Positions 31,353 through 39,566 of a stretch of DNA of 40,728 bases are shown piece after piece. Position 1 is the stretch's first letter. The number at the start of each line of letters is the position of its first letter. Origin of the DNA: Solobacterium sp. (GTDB lineage: Bacteria > Bacillota_I > Bacilli_A > Erysipelotrichales > Erysipelotrichaceae); the NCBI GenBank assembly GCA_024693325.1, contig JAILLA010000066.1, positions 1-40,728 on the forward strand. The letters are read 5' to 3'. The position numbers were made by a program, and so were the translations under genes. The notes below the pieces were generated by a model, which searched no databases, had not been told where the DNA came from, and saw only the letters and a program-made list of their open reading frames with translations.

Positions 31353-33263
31353 TTATTCTGCCGCAGCGTTTGTACCGGCTGTTCTCCCGCTGTAGAGAAC
31401 GATCGTCAGACAGTATCCTGACTGATGCAGGTCGCCTTCGAAGTTTCCTACCGTGTCACCTGCCGCATACAGTCCCGGAATGACATTTCCGTCTGTATCA
31501 AGTACGTGAGTCTCTCCGTCAACCGTCAGACCGCCGAATGTCAGATGGTACGCACTCTGCAGCTTGGCAATATAGAAGGGACCTTCTTCAACTTTGCCAT
31601 TGAACTCAGTACGTCCGAAATCGGGATCGTTTCCCGCATCAGCATAGCCGTTGAACTTCTCAACTTCTGCCTTGATCTGTTCCGGATCAAGTCCCGCAGC
31701 TTCTGCAGCTTCTTCCAATGTGTCTGCCTTCCAGGCAATTCCGCGCTCAATCAGTTTATCAGCCAGACCTTCTGTCTTCTCATTCATACCATCGATCATC
31801 TTCTGGTCACCGATTGCAAACATGATTGCTTCAGGCTGGTCATTCAGTGCATAGCGGACAGCCGCTGCCGGTCCGCTTGCCGGTTTGTCATCAATGAAAC
31901 GCTCACCGTTGATATTGACAGCCAGCTGAGCAGCTCCGTAGGTTGTCGCTTCTTCACCGCTCGTTGCCTGATTCTGATATCCTTTCAGCATTGTTGTGAT
32001 GAACTGCATATCCGTTGTTCCGGCTCCGATCTTTTCTGCCATCAGGATACCATCACCCTGGATCGTCGCAGGCTGATTGGAAGGGTTGTTTTCATTCATA
32101 CCGGTATACATATTCTGTGTTTCAGCAACCATCTTTGTATTGGATGTGTATCCGCCGGTCGCGATGATCACTGCTTTGTTCGCGTGATATTCAACTTCAC
32201 TTTTATCCTCTGTTTCAGCTTTGACTCCTGTCACTCTGCCGTCTGTAACGACCAGTTCCACAGCTCTGGTATTGTACTGGATGTCAGCGTTGCCGGCTGC
32301 CTTTAATAGCGCATTAACCATCGCCTGACCGCCGCCGTCCGGTGTGCTGAAGTGTTTTCCTGCTGTAGAGCCCGGTTTGACCGGCATGCCGTTGGAAGTC
32401 AGCCAATCACGAATCTCAGTGTTCTGTTCAAACGCAGGTGCGATCAGATCGTAATCCAGCGTTACACGGTTTCCGTCCAGGTCTTCACCATCACCTGCCA
32501 GGAAGTGATCAATGATCACCATATTGACTGAATCAAAGGAACCCTTTGTTTCACCGTTGTTTTTATATTCATCAATTTCTTCCATCAATGCTGTGAAGTG
32601 CGGCTTCCATTCTTCCGGGAAATCTTCAACAGTGTATTTGCTGTATTTTTCCAATGCAGCATCATTTCGCTCATCTTCCCGATTGTCCTCGGGAGATACA
32701 TTCAGGAAGTTACCGCCGGATGTACCTGTTGCGCCTCCGGCAAATGCATTTGCTTCAAGCACGATCACAGATGCGCCTGCTTCTGTCGCTGCTGCAGCCG
32801 CAGCCAGTCCGGCTCCGCCGGCACCGAGCACGATTACATCTGCTTCTGTATTGCGTTCATCATCTGAAGCAATTTTCTCACCCTTTGCCTGTGCAAGTGT
32901 CTTTGCAAGTGCTTCTTTTACGGCATTCGTTGTGATAGTGCATCCGCTGACACCATCAATTTCTCCGCCGTCTGCTTCTGTGATCTGACCTTCAAAATCA
33001 GCCTGATGATCTGCACCATATCCTTTTGTTTCACCGGAGACATCAACAGATGCAGCGGTAATGTGATTATCATCTACCGTAATGGAAACGGTGACATCAC
33101 CGCCCATGCCTTTTGCGGAAGCCTCATAGGTTCCCGGTGTGTAGATGCCTGATTCCACAGGAGTATTCTCTCCTCCGTCCTGGTTTTGTGACTGATCAGA
33201 TGAGCATCCTGCCATAGTGGCAAGCAGAGCTCCCGTCAGAGCAAACTGCAATACTTTTTTCAT
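31353..33263 (-). CDS. Lipoprotein flavin reductase: FMN-binding + FAD-binding (FrdA-like) domains
   Basis: The 636-residue surface protein has a lipoprotein signal ending MAGC (Cys20), an acidic spacer, an FMN-binding domain (about 41-127) and a FAD_binding_2 oxidoreductase domain (about 139-636; GAGGAGLAAA at 147-156). The covalent-FMN motif reads DGVSGCTIT (103-111), with Thr111 the likely acceptor; Cys replaces the usual Ala. Such proteins are extracellular reductases of fumarate, urocanate, acrylates or similar acceptors. YHLTFGGL near residue 573 keeps an active-site-type His, but the GANRLGGN stretch of fumarate reductases is replaced by GNFEGDLHQSGYCL, so the acceptor differs. It is divergent from a LysR gene, its likely regulator. 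ApbE, needed for flavinylation, is not in the window. Confidence 0.9.
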   Translation of the reverse strand: MKKVLQFALTGALLATMAGCSSDQSQNQDGGENTPVESGIYTPGTYEASAKGMGGDVTVSITVDDNHITAASVDVSGETKGYGADHQADFEGQITEADGGEIDGVSGCTITTNAVKEALAKTLAQAKGEKIASDDERNTEADVIVLGAGGAGLAAAAAATEAGASVIVLEANAFAGGATGTSGGNFLNVSPEDNREDERNDAALEKYSKYTVEDFPEEWKPHFTALMEEIDEYKNNGETKGSFDSVNMVIIDHFLAGDGEDLDGNRVTLDYDLIAPAFEQNTEIRDWLTSNGMPVKPGSTAGKHFSTPDGGGQAMVNALLKAAGNADIQYNTRAVELVVTDGRVTGVKAETEDKSEVEYHANKAVIIATGGYTSNTKMVAETQNMYTGMNENNPSNQPATIQGDGILMAEKIGAGTTDMQFITTMLKGYQNQATSGEEATTYGAAQLAVNINGERFIDDKPASGPAAAVRYALNDQPEAIMFAIGDQKMIDGMNEKTEGLADKLIERGIAWKADTLEEAAEAAGLDPEQIKAEVEKFNGYADAGNDPDFGRTEFNGKVEEGPFYIAKLQSAYHLTFGGLTVDGETHVLDTDGNVIPGLYAAGDTVGNFEGDLHQSGYCLTIVLYSGRTAGTNAAAE

Positions 33264-33287
33264 CTCTTTTCCACCTCTTACAACCGG

Positions 33288-33293
33288 ATTATA
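33288..33293 (-). promoter_or_regulatory. -10 box of the flavoprotein gene
   Basis: TATAAT is on the minus strand, 24 nt before the ATG; AGAGGTGG is the ribosome site. The -35 region (ACCTGA) is poor, which suits activation by LysR. ATTCA-N14-TGAAT (33309-33332) lies just upstream and may be a LysR site. Confidence 0.5.
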
Positions 33294-33326
33294 ACGTCAG
33301 GGCAGATGATTCAGGTTTACGCAATC

Positions 33327-33355
33327 TTGAATGTATTATCAGCTTTCCTTATAAT
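33327..33355 (+). promoter_or_regulatory. lysR promoter
   Basis: TTGAAT (33327-33332), a 17-nt spacer and TATAAT (33350-33355) are near consensus. Transcription should start at about 33362-33363, which is the first base of the lysR ATG. Confidence 0.75.
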
Positions 33356-33362
33356 TTTGATT

Positions 33363-34235
33363 ATGAATACCGAACAGCTGTATGCTTTCAGATCCGTATA
33401 TCTCAACCAGTCCTTTTCACGTGCTTCTGCCGACCTGGGAAAATCCCAGTCTGCCGTTACCCAGCTTGTTCAGAACCTGGAAAAGGAATTCGGAACGCCT
33501 CTGTTTATCCGCCACAAAAGACCGGTTACTCCGACTGAAGCAGGAAAAGCACTTCTGCCGCATGCAGAGACGATTCTGCAGGAATATGAAAATGCGCTGA
33601 TGTCTCTCAATGAACAGCATAAAACATCTTATCGTCTGATTTACCGCGTCAACAGGACTGAATGCATGGACAGTTTTATTGCGTCAAATTACCATCCTAG
33701 TTTTCCGGAGATCAAAGAGCTGCCTTTGGACAGTTTTCACTCCACCGATACCTGGGAAGACAATGCGCTGTATCTGGTGCGTGGAAATATCATCCAGAAC
33801 AAAACGATTGCCTACCGCAAAGCTTTTGACAGTCCTCTTTACGCTGCTGTTCCTGCAGGATCCGCACTGGCAAAAAAAGATTCCATCGTTTTTCATGACC
33901 TGCGCGGAAAAACAGTTATTCTTCCTCCGCGGGCAAAGCGTTCTCCGTTTGCCCAGCAGATCTACAGAAAAATAACCGAGGAACATCAGATCAAAATCAT
34001 GGAATCAGATGCCGGATTCGCGGCAGATGTCGCATTTATCAGAATCAAAAACGTCATCGTATTCTGTACGGATGAACTGATTACACCGACCAAAAACGTG
34101 AAATATGTCGTCGTCGAAGACGGATCGAAAACAGAATACGGTTTCGCATCCTTATCACCATTTACCACAGAGATGCTGTCACTCATTCATGATTTTGAGA
34201 AATGGTATAAACGCGAATACCCTGATGCTGAATGA
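33363..34235 (+). CDS. LysR-family transcriptional regulator, probably leaderless
   Basis: The 290-residue protein has the LysR helix-turn-helix at 1-60 (FSRASADLGKSQSAVTQLVQNLEKEFGTPLFIRHKR) and a co-inducer domain at about 90-285. I use the ATG at 33363, matching the usual MNTEQLYAF start. No ribosome site precedes it, and a strong promoter places the start point at the ATG, so the mRNA is probably leaderless. A longer frame would begin upstream of the promoter. It is divergent from the flavoprotein gene and is its likely regulator, perhaps sensing the electron acceptor. Confidence 0.9.
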   Translation: MNTEQLYAFRSVYLNQSFSRASADLGKSQSAVTQLVQNLEKEFGTPLFIRHKRPVTPTEAGKALLPHAETILQEYENALMSLNEQHKTSYRLIYRVNRTECMDSFIASNYHPSFPEIKELPLDSFHSTDTWEDNALYLVRGNIIQNKTIAYRKAFDSPLYAAVPAGSALAKKDSIVFHDLRGKTVILPPRAKRSPFAQQIYRKITEEHQIKIMESDAGFAADVAFIRIKNVIVFCTDELITPTKNVKYVVVEDGSKTEYGFASLSPFTTEMLSLIHDFEKWYKREYPDAE

Positions 34236-34249
34236 TTCTTTTGCCATAA

Positions 34250-34279
34250 TAAAACCCGCGCAGTATTGATATACCGCAC
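34250..34279 (-). terminator. Terminator of the small unknown gene
   Basis: A 9-bp stem with two wobble pairs (34258-34266 with 34271-34279, 4-nt loop) is followed on the minus strand by GGGTTTTATTATGG. It lies between lysR and the convergent gene. Confidence 0.55.
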
Positions 34280-34301
34280 AGGCTATGTTGTGTGATCCGG
34301 T

Positions 34302-34658
34302 TTACTCGGGGTCTCCCCAGTTCCAATCGACTGATTCTGCGATACTGTAGCAGATGTTTTCCCTCGGTGCGCTGACCGCCAGGAACTGCGCATTGAAGTC
34401 GACCAGGATCTTTACATTGCTGTCCATATATGTTCCGTCAAAACGGCATGTGACAGGTTTTTCGTATTTTTTGATATCTTCCATCGAATCGACATGGTAA
34501 AGCTCCTGAACATCATTTTCTTCTACAGCGAGATCACATACGGATGTTTTCAGGTTTTCCAGTTCAAAAACCTTTTTGCAGACTTTATCTGGCCACAACG
34601 TCTCAAACTCACAGACGACCTCGCCCTCTTTCATTTTTTTGTATCTGACCAGTTCCAT
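34302..34658 (-). CDS. Hypothetical 118-residue protein
   Basis: I do not recognise a family. The start at 34658 is supported by AAAGGAGG 7-8 nt upstream; an upstream in-frame ATG at 34706 is unlikely. The protein is soluble and acidic with no signal peptide or membrane helix. It has four Cys, a repeated pattern of charged and aromatic residues, and a Trp-rich C-terminus (VDWNWGDPE). Predicted strands alternate with short helices, as in small alpha/beta domains. It is monocistronic, with a terminator on each side, between the convergent lysR and the glucuronidase operon. Confidence 0.7.
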   Translation of the reverse strand: MELVRYKKMKEGEVVCEFETLWPDKVCKKVFELENLKTSVCDLAVEENDVQELYHVDSMEDIKKYEKPVTCRFDGTYMDSNVKILVDFNAQFLAVSAPRENICYSIAESVDWNWGDPE

Positions 34659-34838
34659 ATATGCGCCTCCTTTACAATTCATTATGATACACCAAACTGA
34701 AAACAATTATTAATAAATCACTTCTTTTCAGTTTTGCAGAGCATTCCGGGCTCTATGCTGCATCTTTGCCGTTTCCATCATGACAGGATATACCGTACGT
34801 TATGGTGCCCGCAGAATGCGTCCGCTCAAACTCCGCAG

Positions 34839-34878
34839 AAAAAGAGACATTAAGGTTTCACAGATACCTTAATGCCTC
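34839..34878 (-). terminator. Terminator of the glucuronidase operon
   Basis: A 9-bp perfect core stem (34848-34856 with 34866-34874) extends by three more pairs past a mismatch and is followed on the minus strand by CTTTTTCTG. It lies 14 nt past the glucuronidase stop. Confidence 0.85.
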
Positions 34879-34892
34879 ATTTGTAGCAGCCG

Positions 34893-36713
34893 TTAACCCT
34901 TGTAATCTTCAGGCAGGCTTTCCCATCTCTTTTTGAACACGTACGCAGCACTCTTGGGCTGACGGTCACGTGTGAAGATACCTTTCTTATTGCCATTCAT
35001 ACGAATGATACCTTCTGTTGTCTGGAAATCTGCGAAGTTCCAGACAAGTTCACCTTTGATCCAGGGATAGCTGTCAAAGACTCTGTGCGTCATTTCAAGA
35101 TATTCGTCCTGATATTCCTGACTCCACATCACGCTTGGAAGCTTATGAAGTTCACCATTTGTATCAGCACCGTATTCTGTGAAGATAAACGGTTTGTCTC
35201 CGCGGATCTTTGCCCATTCATCCATTTCCGCGCGGAATAACTTTTCAGCATTCACAAGTTTCGGACCGCCCATGACATACCAGCCATAGTATCTGTTGAG
35301 GGAAACGAAGTCACTCAGATCCCAGCATTTGCACAGGCCGGGTCTGGAATTCATGATCAGAGCGAATGTGCGGGGACGCTTCTGAGGATCAAATTCAAGC
35401 GCTTTTGCGAATACCTGTTCGAAGTAAGGTCTTGCGCTTTCATGAACTGTTTCAGGTTCATTGAGCAGAGACCATGCGATAACGCTCGGATGGTTCTTAT
35501 CGCGGACGATCATATCATGAACACAGCTGATATGGTGTTCCAGCAGTTCCGGCGTTGTTTCTTTTTCAAACCATGTAACAGCCTGTTTCTTTCCGCTGGA
35601 AGCATCTACTGCGTTCATCAGGCTTTCAAACATACCGACTGCCGGCACTTCATCGATGATGAGGAATCCTTCCTCATCAGCCATGTAATACCATTCCTCT
35701 GCATACGGATAATGGCTTGTTCTGTAGCAGTTTGCGCCAATCCACTTCATGCATTCATAGTCGCGCTGGGCAATGGCATAGTCCATCCCCTTGCCGCGGA
35801 TATCTGCGTCTTCATGCTTGCCAAAACCCTTCAGATAAACAGGCTTGCCATTCAGAAGCAGTTCTCCTCCTTTGACTTCGAATGTACGGATACCGATGCG
35901 GTCTTTGTATTCGTCGATCAGTTTTCCGTCTTTGCACAGACTGATCACGATCGTATATAGATTCGGCTTTCTGATTGCCCAGAGTTTCGGTTCTGCAACT
36001 TCCAGCGTTCCTGTTCTGCCTTCTGCATGAGCAGCACAGTTTCCTTCATCATCATACAGTGAAACGCTGATCGTACCTGTACCTTCCGCTTCAACACAAT
36101 AATCAACGAATGCTTTTCCATCTTCCAGTCTGTATGCAGTGGAATAGTCGGCAACCGACTCCTTCGGGAGGGCCATCAGTATGACCGGGCGATGAATACC
36201 TGCGTAATTGTAGAAGTCGAAGTACGGTGCAGCGATCTTTTTGCCATTGGATAAGACTTCTGTCGTTCCGCAGGGCATCATGACATGGGAAAGTTCATTG
36301 TTTGCGAGAACAGACAGTCTGTTGTTCTCATTGAACTTTACATATCCGGTAATATCAGCATCGAACGGCAGGAAGCCTCCGGTATGCTGTGCAATTTCTG
36401 TTCCGTTGATAAATACTCTTGCTTTATGAGTAACGCTTCCGAAACGTACAGCGATCTTGAGATCTTTCCATTCTTCAGGGACAAGGATTTCTGTCTCATA
36501 CCAGAAATCTCCGCAGTATTCACGGCTGTCTTTATCGGTGAAAATATCACAGAAGCTTGAAGGTACCGGCATGTTGACGGTATTCTTCAGTCCGTTCATC
36601 CAGTTTTCTGCAGTACCTTTTGATTCAGGATCAAATTTGAATTTCCACAGGCCGTCAAGAGAAACAGCGCGTCTGGTCGCTGTTGCACGGGGATAAAGCA
36701 ATGATGCAGTCAT
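34893..36713 (-). CDS. uidA: Beta-glucuronidase (GH2)
   Basis: The retaining enzyme hydrolyses beta-D-glucuronides in the cytoplasm. The 606 residues cover the sugar-binding (1-180), immunoglobulin-like (181-280) and TIM-barrel (281-606) domains. Catalytic residues are Glu419 (acid/base, LLNEPE) and Glu513 (nucleophile, FTEYGAD). The glucuronate-recognising N-x-K motif is Asn575-Lys577 in MNGNKKGIFTRDRQPK. An insertion at about 361-392 aligns in length and place with Loop 1 of the E. coli enzyme, which acts on small drug-type glucuronides. There is no signal peptide. AAGGAG precedes the ATG. It is the last gene of the operon that begins with a GPH symporter. Confidence 0.96.
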   Translation of the reverse strand: MTASLLYPRATATRRAVSLDGLWKFKFDPESKGTAENWMNGLKNTVNMPVPSSFCDIFTDKDSREYCGDFWYETEILVPEEWKDLKIAVRFGSVTHKARVFINGTEIAQHTGGFLPFDADITGYVKFNENNRLSVLANNELSHVMMPCGTTEVLSNGKKIAAPYFDFYNYAGIHRPVILMALPKESVADYSTAYRLEDGKAFVDYCVEAEGTGTISVSLYDDEGNCAAHAEGRTGTLEVAEPKLWAIRKPNLYTIVISLCKDGKLIDEYKDRIGIRTFEVKGGELLLNGKPVYLKGFGKHEDADIRGKGMDYAIAQRDYECMKWIGANCYRTSHYPYAEEWYYMADEEGFLIIDEVPAVGMFESLMNAVDASSGKKQAVTWFEKETTPELLEHHISCVHDMIVRDKNHPSVIAWSLLNEPETVHESARPYFEQVFAKALEFDPQKRPRTFALIMNSRPGLCKCWDLSDFVSLNRYYGWYVMGGPKLVNAEKLFRAEMDEWAKIRGDKPFIFTEYGADTNGELHKLPSVMWSQEYQDEYLEMTHRVFDSYPWIKGELVWNFADFQTTEGIIRMNGNKKGIFTRDRQPKSAAYVFKKRWESLPEDYKG

Positions 36714-36760
36714 AGTCTCTCTCCTTTATATCAGTATATTTCCGTTTTCGTCTGCCTGCT

Positions 36761-37510
36761 TTACACCAGCTGATCCGGTGTGATCAGACAGACATGATTG
36801 TTTTTCAGCCACTCAATGGTAACTGCAGATGTGAGCATTTCTGTTTCTGCCGGTCTCTGCATGACCAGCAGGGATGTCTTCCGCAGATGTTCATCAACAT
36901 ATCCCGGATGACAGATCATAAGCGAAATACTGTCATCGCTGCTTTCAGACACTGCTGTCTTCAGACTTTCAAAAGGATCATATCCCGGAAAGATACTGTC
37001 CATATGAATCGTGAGCTTTTGCCCGCGGAAGCAAACAGGTTCATTGAATCTCAATGGAAGATAATCCATTCCTTCTTTTGCGGCAATTTTCTTCACCGCA
37101 GCTTCAAGATTATCACTTGAGACAGAATGAATATCAATATAGGATGGCCGTCTGCCAGTCAGTTCAACGTACCGTTTATACTGAGCGGTGACTTCAATCA
37201 GTGCCTCTTCATAGTCAACGATATCCTCTGATGCACTGCGGTACTGACCGGCAGTTTTAAACTCACCGTTTTCCTGCAGAAGACTGCGTACGTTCTGCCT
37301 GTTTGATAGCGGATATCCATCACATATATTAACATGCAGTCCCATGCATATATCATAGTCCTTCAGCAGGTGAACTCCGTGCTCTGCTGATTCTGTATTT
37401 GTCATCAGACCGACGGTTCTGACAAGACCGTAGCGTATAGTTTTCTCAATTCCGTAATTGACTGCTTCACAGTATCCGAGATCATCTGCTCTGATAATCA
37501 GTTCTTTCAT
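36761..37510 (-). CDS. ChbG/YdjC-family carbohydrate deacetylase
   Basis: Family members remove an N-acetyl group from chitobiose-type or other acetylated sugars using a metal. The 249-residue protein keeps the metal site: IIRADDLGY (5-13; Asp9/Asp10), GLHVN (57-61; His59), DIHS (126-129; His128) and the C-terminal-half CHPGY. I use the ATG at 37510, giving the typical MKELIIRADD start; a GTG at 37519 overlapping the esterase stop (GTGA) is the alternative. In a glucuronide operon it may deacetylate an amino-sugar part of the imported glycoside. The true substrate is unknown. Confidence 0.87.
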   Translation of the reverse strand: MKELIIRADDLGYCEAVNYGIEKTIRYGLVRTVGLMTNTESAEHGVHLLKDYDICMGLHVNICDGYPLSNRQNVRSLLQENGEFKTAGQYRSASEDIVDYEEALIEVTAQYKRYVELTGRRPSYIDIHSVSSDNLEAAVKKIAAKEGMDYLPLRFNEPVCFRGQKLTIHMDSIFPGYDPFESLKTAVSESSDDSISLMICHPGYVDEHLRKTSLLVMQRPAETEMLTSAVTIEWLKNNHVCLITPDQLV

Positions 37511-37515
37511 TCGTT

Positions 37516-38247
37516 TCACATCTCAAGAAACGAAATTATTTCCGGAAGAAATTCATTCATTTTCATAAGCGGTGTATGTCCGCATCCCTGCAGGGTGATC
37601 AGTTTATTGGCAATACCGTTTTCCGTCAGTGTTCTGACAGCATATCCGGTTCTTGAATACGGCACAAGCTCATCTGCTGTTCCATGGATCATCAGAACAG
37701 GCGGCATTCTGCTTACATCCGGCAGCTGATCAGGCACGCCCCATAAGCAGACAAATGCATGATAATGATCCGGATATCGTCCTGCGGCATGGAACGCTGC
37801 CATGCCTCCGGCACTTCCTCCCATCAGATCAATACGGTTCCTGTCAATTCCGAGTTTTTCCGCATTGTCCTGCATCCACTCATATGCATAATGCACTGCT
37901 TCCGCCGCAATTGTATATCCGGCAGATTCTCCGCCGGCATTTATATACTGCTCCTGACTGTCGAACTGCGGATAATCAGGTGATATCACCGCATATCCTT
38001 TTTCTGTCAGTACTTTTGCAAACCTTGAAATATAAGCCTGTCTTTTATCGTTCGGCTTGAGAAATCCTCCGCCATGCACAAATATAACGGCAGGTCTGTC
38101 TTTGCGAAGGTCGTTTTCTTTCACGATTACATCCAGACTGAAGCTTTCCTCTTTACCGCTGCAGTCCTTCATTCTGCAGAATTCATACTCATTGACCTGC
38201 ATGCCGGTATAGTCTGGTTTATATCGTCTGAACTCTTCTTCTGCCAT
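37516..38247 (-). CDS. Alpha/beta-hydrolase esterase (HSL/BD-FAE type)
   Basis: The 243-residue cytoplasmic serine hydrolase has the oxyanion motif HGGGF (58-62), nucleophile elbow GGSAGG (143-148; Ser145), Asp192 (HGTADELVP) and His224 (GCGHTP). This is the pattern of small carboxylesterases that remove acetyl or other acyl groups. The start at 38247 has GAGGAG, which is the end of the upstream amidohydrolase gene, 7 nt before the ATG. An in-frame frame extending to 38322 lies within the upstream gene. In this operon it may strip acyl groups from glucuronides before uidA acts. Confidence 0.88.
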   Translation of the reverse strand: MAEEEFRRYKPDYTGMQVNEYEFCRMKDCSGKEESFSLDVIVKENDLRKDRPAVIFVHGGGFLKPNDKRQAYISRFAKVLTEKGYAVISPDYPQFDSQEQYINAGGESAGYTIAAEAVHYAYEWMQDNAEKLGIDRNRIDLMGGSAGGMAAFHAAGRYPDHYHAFVCLWGVPDQLPDVSRMPPVLMIHGTADELVPYSRTGYAVRTLTENGIANKLITLQGCGHTPLMKMNEFLPEIISFLEM

Positions 38248-38251
38248 ACTT

Positions 38252-39166
38252 TTACTCCTCATGTTTATGATTGAAAAACAGTTTTTCCGCATTGCCTGTG
38301 AAGATCTTTTCACATGCCTCACGGCTCAGCACACCATCCTTCATTTTCGTTTCCAAATACTCTGCCAGGGGAAAACGCGTCCGCCGGTTGAATGTATCCG
38401 TCCCGAACATCAGCCTGTCCTGATACTTATTCAGAAAGTACAGACCATATCGTTCATCGCGCATAATTGCACACGATCCGCTGTATGCGGAGAGATCCGC
38501 GTACAGATTCGGATAGCTGTCGAACAGGCGCTCGATTGTTCCTCCCGCCTGCACAGGACCCCTTCCGAATCCGCTGCGTTCACGATTTCCTTCTTTCGGG
38601 CAGTCACCGGATATTTCCATCCAGAAGACCTGGCTGTGTCCGATAAATATCAGCTCAGGATACTTCCTCAAGGTTTTTTCCAGAAGCGGCAGACCTGCAC
38701 GATCAGCTGCCCCATAAGAGTAACCTTCTTCAGGACTCATATGGCACAGTACAGGCATATGCAGTTTTTCTGCCGCAGCAAACACCGCACTCATATACGG
38801 ACTGTCCAGCCATTGATTCACCATTACTTCGCCGACTCCGACAGCACCCTGATCCCGGTACATTCTCATCCTGTCTTCGACAGTATCCGGATCATCCGGA
38901 TCAATGCCGCACATCCAGCTGAACCAGCCGCCGCTTTCTTCTGCGATCTGCCGACAGTCACTGTTATAGGCACCGAGACTGTGAACTCCTTCAACAGGTC
39001 CTTCGCCGCTGCTCATCAGGATCGCTTTTGTGATCTGCTGTTCTTTCAGCGTTTCCATCATTTCTTCCGGATCACATATATAGTGACTTTCCGGATCCAT
39101 CGGATTGCCTCCGCTGAAAGGTATGCGCCGCACAGCTGCATGCACATGAATATCTGTTTTGTTCAT
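38252..39166 (-). CDS. Amidohydrolase-2 family metal hydrolase/decarboxylase
   Basis: The 304-residue TIM-barrel protein carries the amidohydrolase-2 (ACMSD-like) metal pattern: TDIHVHA (4-10; His7 and His9), Glu113 (VGEVM), His142 (LCHMS), His177 (IGHS) and Asp257 (FGTD). This group includes decarboxylases and lactone hydrolases. Its ATG overlaps the stop of the TM2 gene by 4 nt, and its stop lies 4 nt from the esterase start, so all three are coupled. A lactonase acting on an aldonic or uronic acid derivative, or a decarboxylase of an aromatic aglycone, would fit, but neither is shown. Confidence 0.85.
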   Translation of the reverse strand: MNKTDIHVHAAVRRIPFSGGNPMDPESHYICDPEEMMETLKEQQITKAILMSSGEGPVEGVHSLGAYNSDCRQIAEESGGWFSWMCGIDPDDPDTVEDRMRMYRDQGAVGVGEVMVNQWLDSPYMSAVFAAAEKLHMPVLCHMSPEEGYSYGAADRAGLPLLEKTLRKYPELIFIGHSQVFWMEISGDCPKEGNRERSGFGRGPVQAGGTIERLFDSYPNLYADLSAYSGSCAIMRDERYGLYFLNKYQDRLMFGTDTFNRRTRFPLAEYLETKMKDGVLSREACEKIFTGNAEKLFFNHKHEE

Positions 39167-39516
39167 ATTGTGATCATTCCATTCTCATCCGGTTCATACT
39201 TCAGCCATACAAGAACAAGATCCACGATGGTCATTGCCGCAGCAATACCTGTCCATGCTGTGAGCAGATAAATAACTGCCCACACCTTACTGCCGGAATA
39301 CCAGCGGTGAGCACCGCACAGCCATCCCAGTGTCAGAGCCAGAACAATATATTGTCTGCGGCTGACCTTTTTCGGTTCATGAATCAAACTGATCAGAAAG
39401 TCAATGATCCTGACCGGCAAAGATGTTTTTTCAACGATTCCGTTTTCTTTTTTCAGCTGCGCAAGCTCATTTTCCAGCTCGATCAGTCTTCCTATATCAG
39501 TTCTTTGATCTGTCAT
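39163..39516 (-). CDS. TM2-domain-like small membrane protein with a coiled coil
   Basis: The 117-residue protein starts with a short heptad-like segment (10-25, LIELENELAQLKKE), then a basic stretch, then two transmembrane helices (about 55-72 and 78-103) with the TM2-like GAHRWYSGSKVWAVIYLLT turn (68-86). TM2 proteins are widespread and of unclear function. AAAGGATC precedes the ATG. It is odd in a catabolic operon; it could be a membrane scaffold for the symporter or simply carried along. Its stop overlaps the amidohydrolase ATG. Confidence 0.78.
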   Translation of the reverse strand: MTDQRTDIGRLIELENELAQLKKENGIVEKTSLPVRIIDFLISLIHEPKKVSRRQYIVLALTLGWLCGAHRWYSGSKVWAVIYLLTAWTGIAAAMTIVDLVLVWLKYEPDENGMITI

Positions 39517-39566
39517 GATCCTTTCCTTTCCGTCTTATGCAAATATGAACCTTTGATTTCTCAATA

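Noticed and set aside
31353..33263. Calling this gene fumarate reductase (frdA)
   Set aside because: The FrdA substrate-binding signature is missing, so only the broader flavin reductase family is supported.
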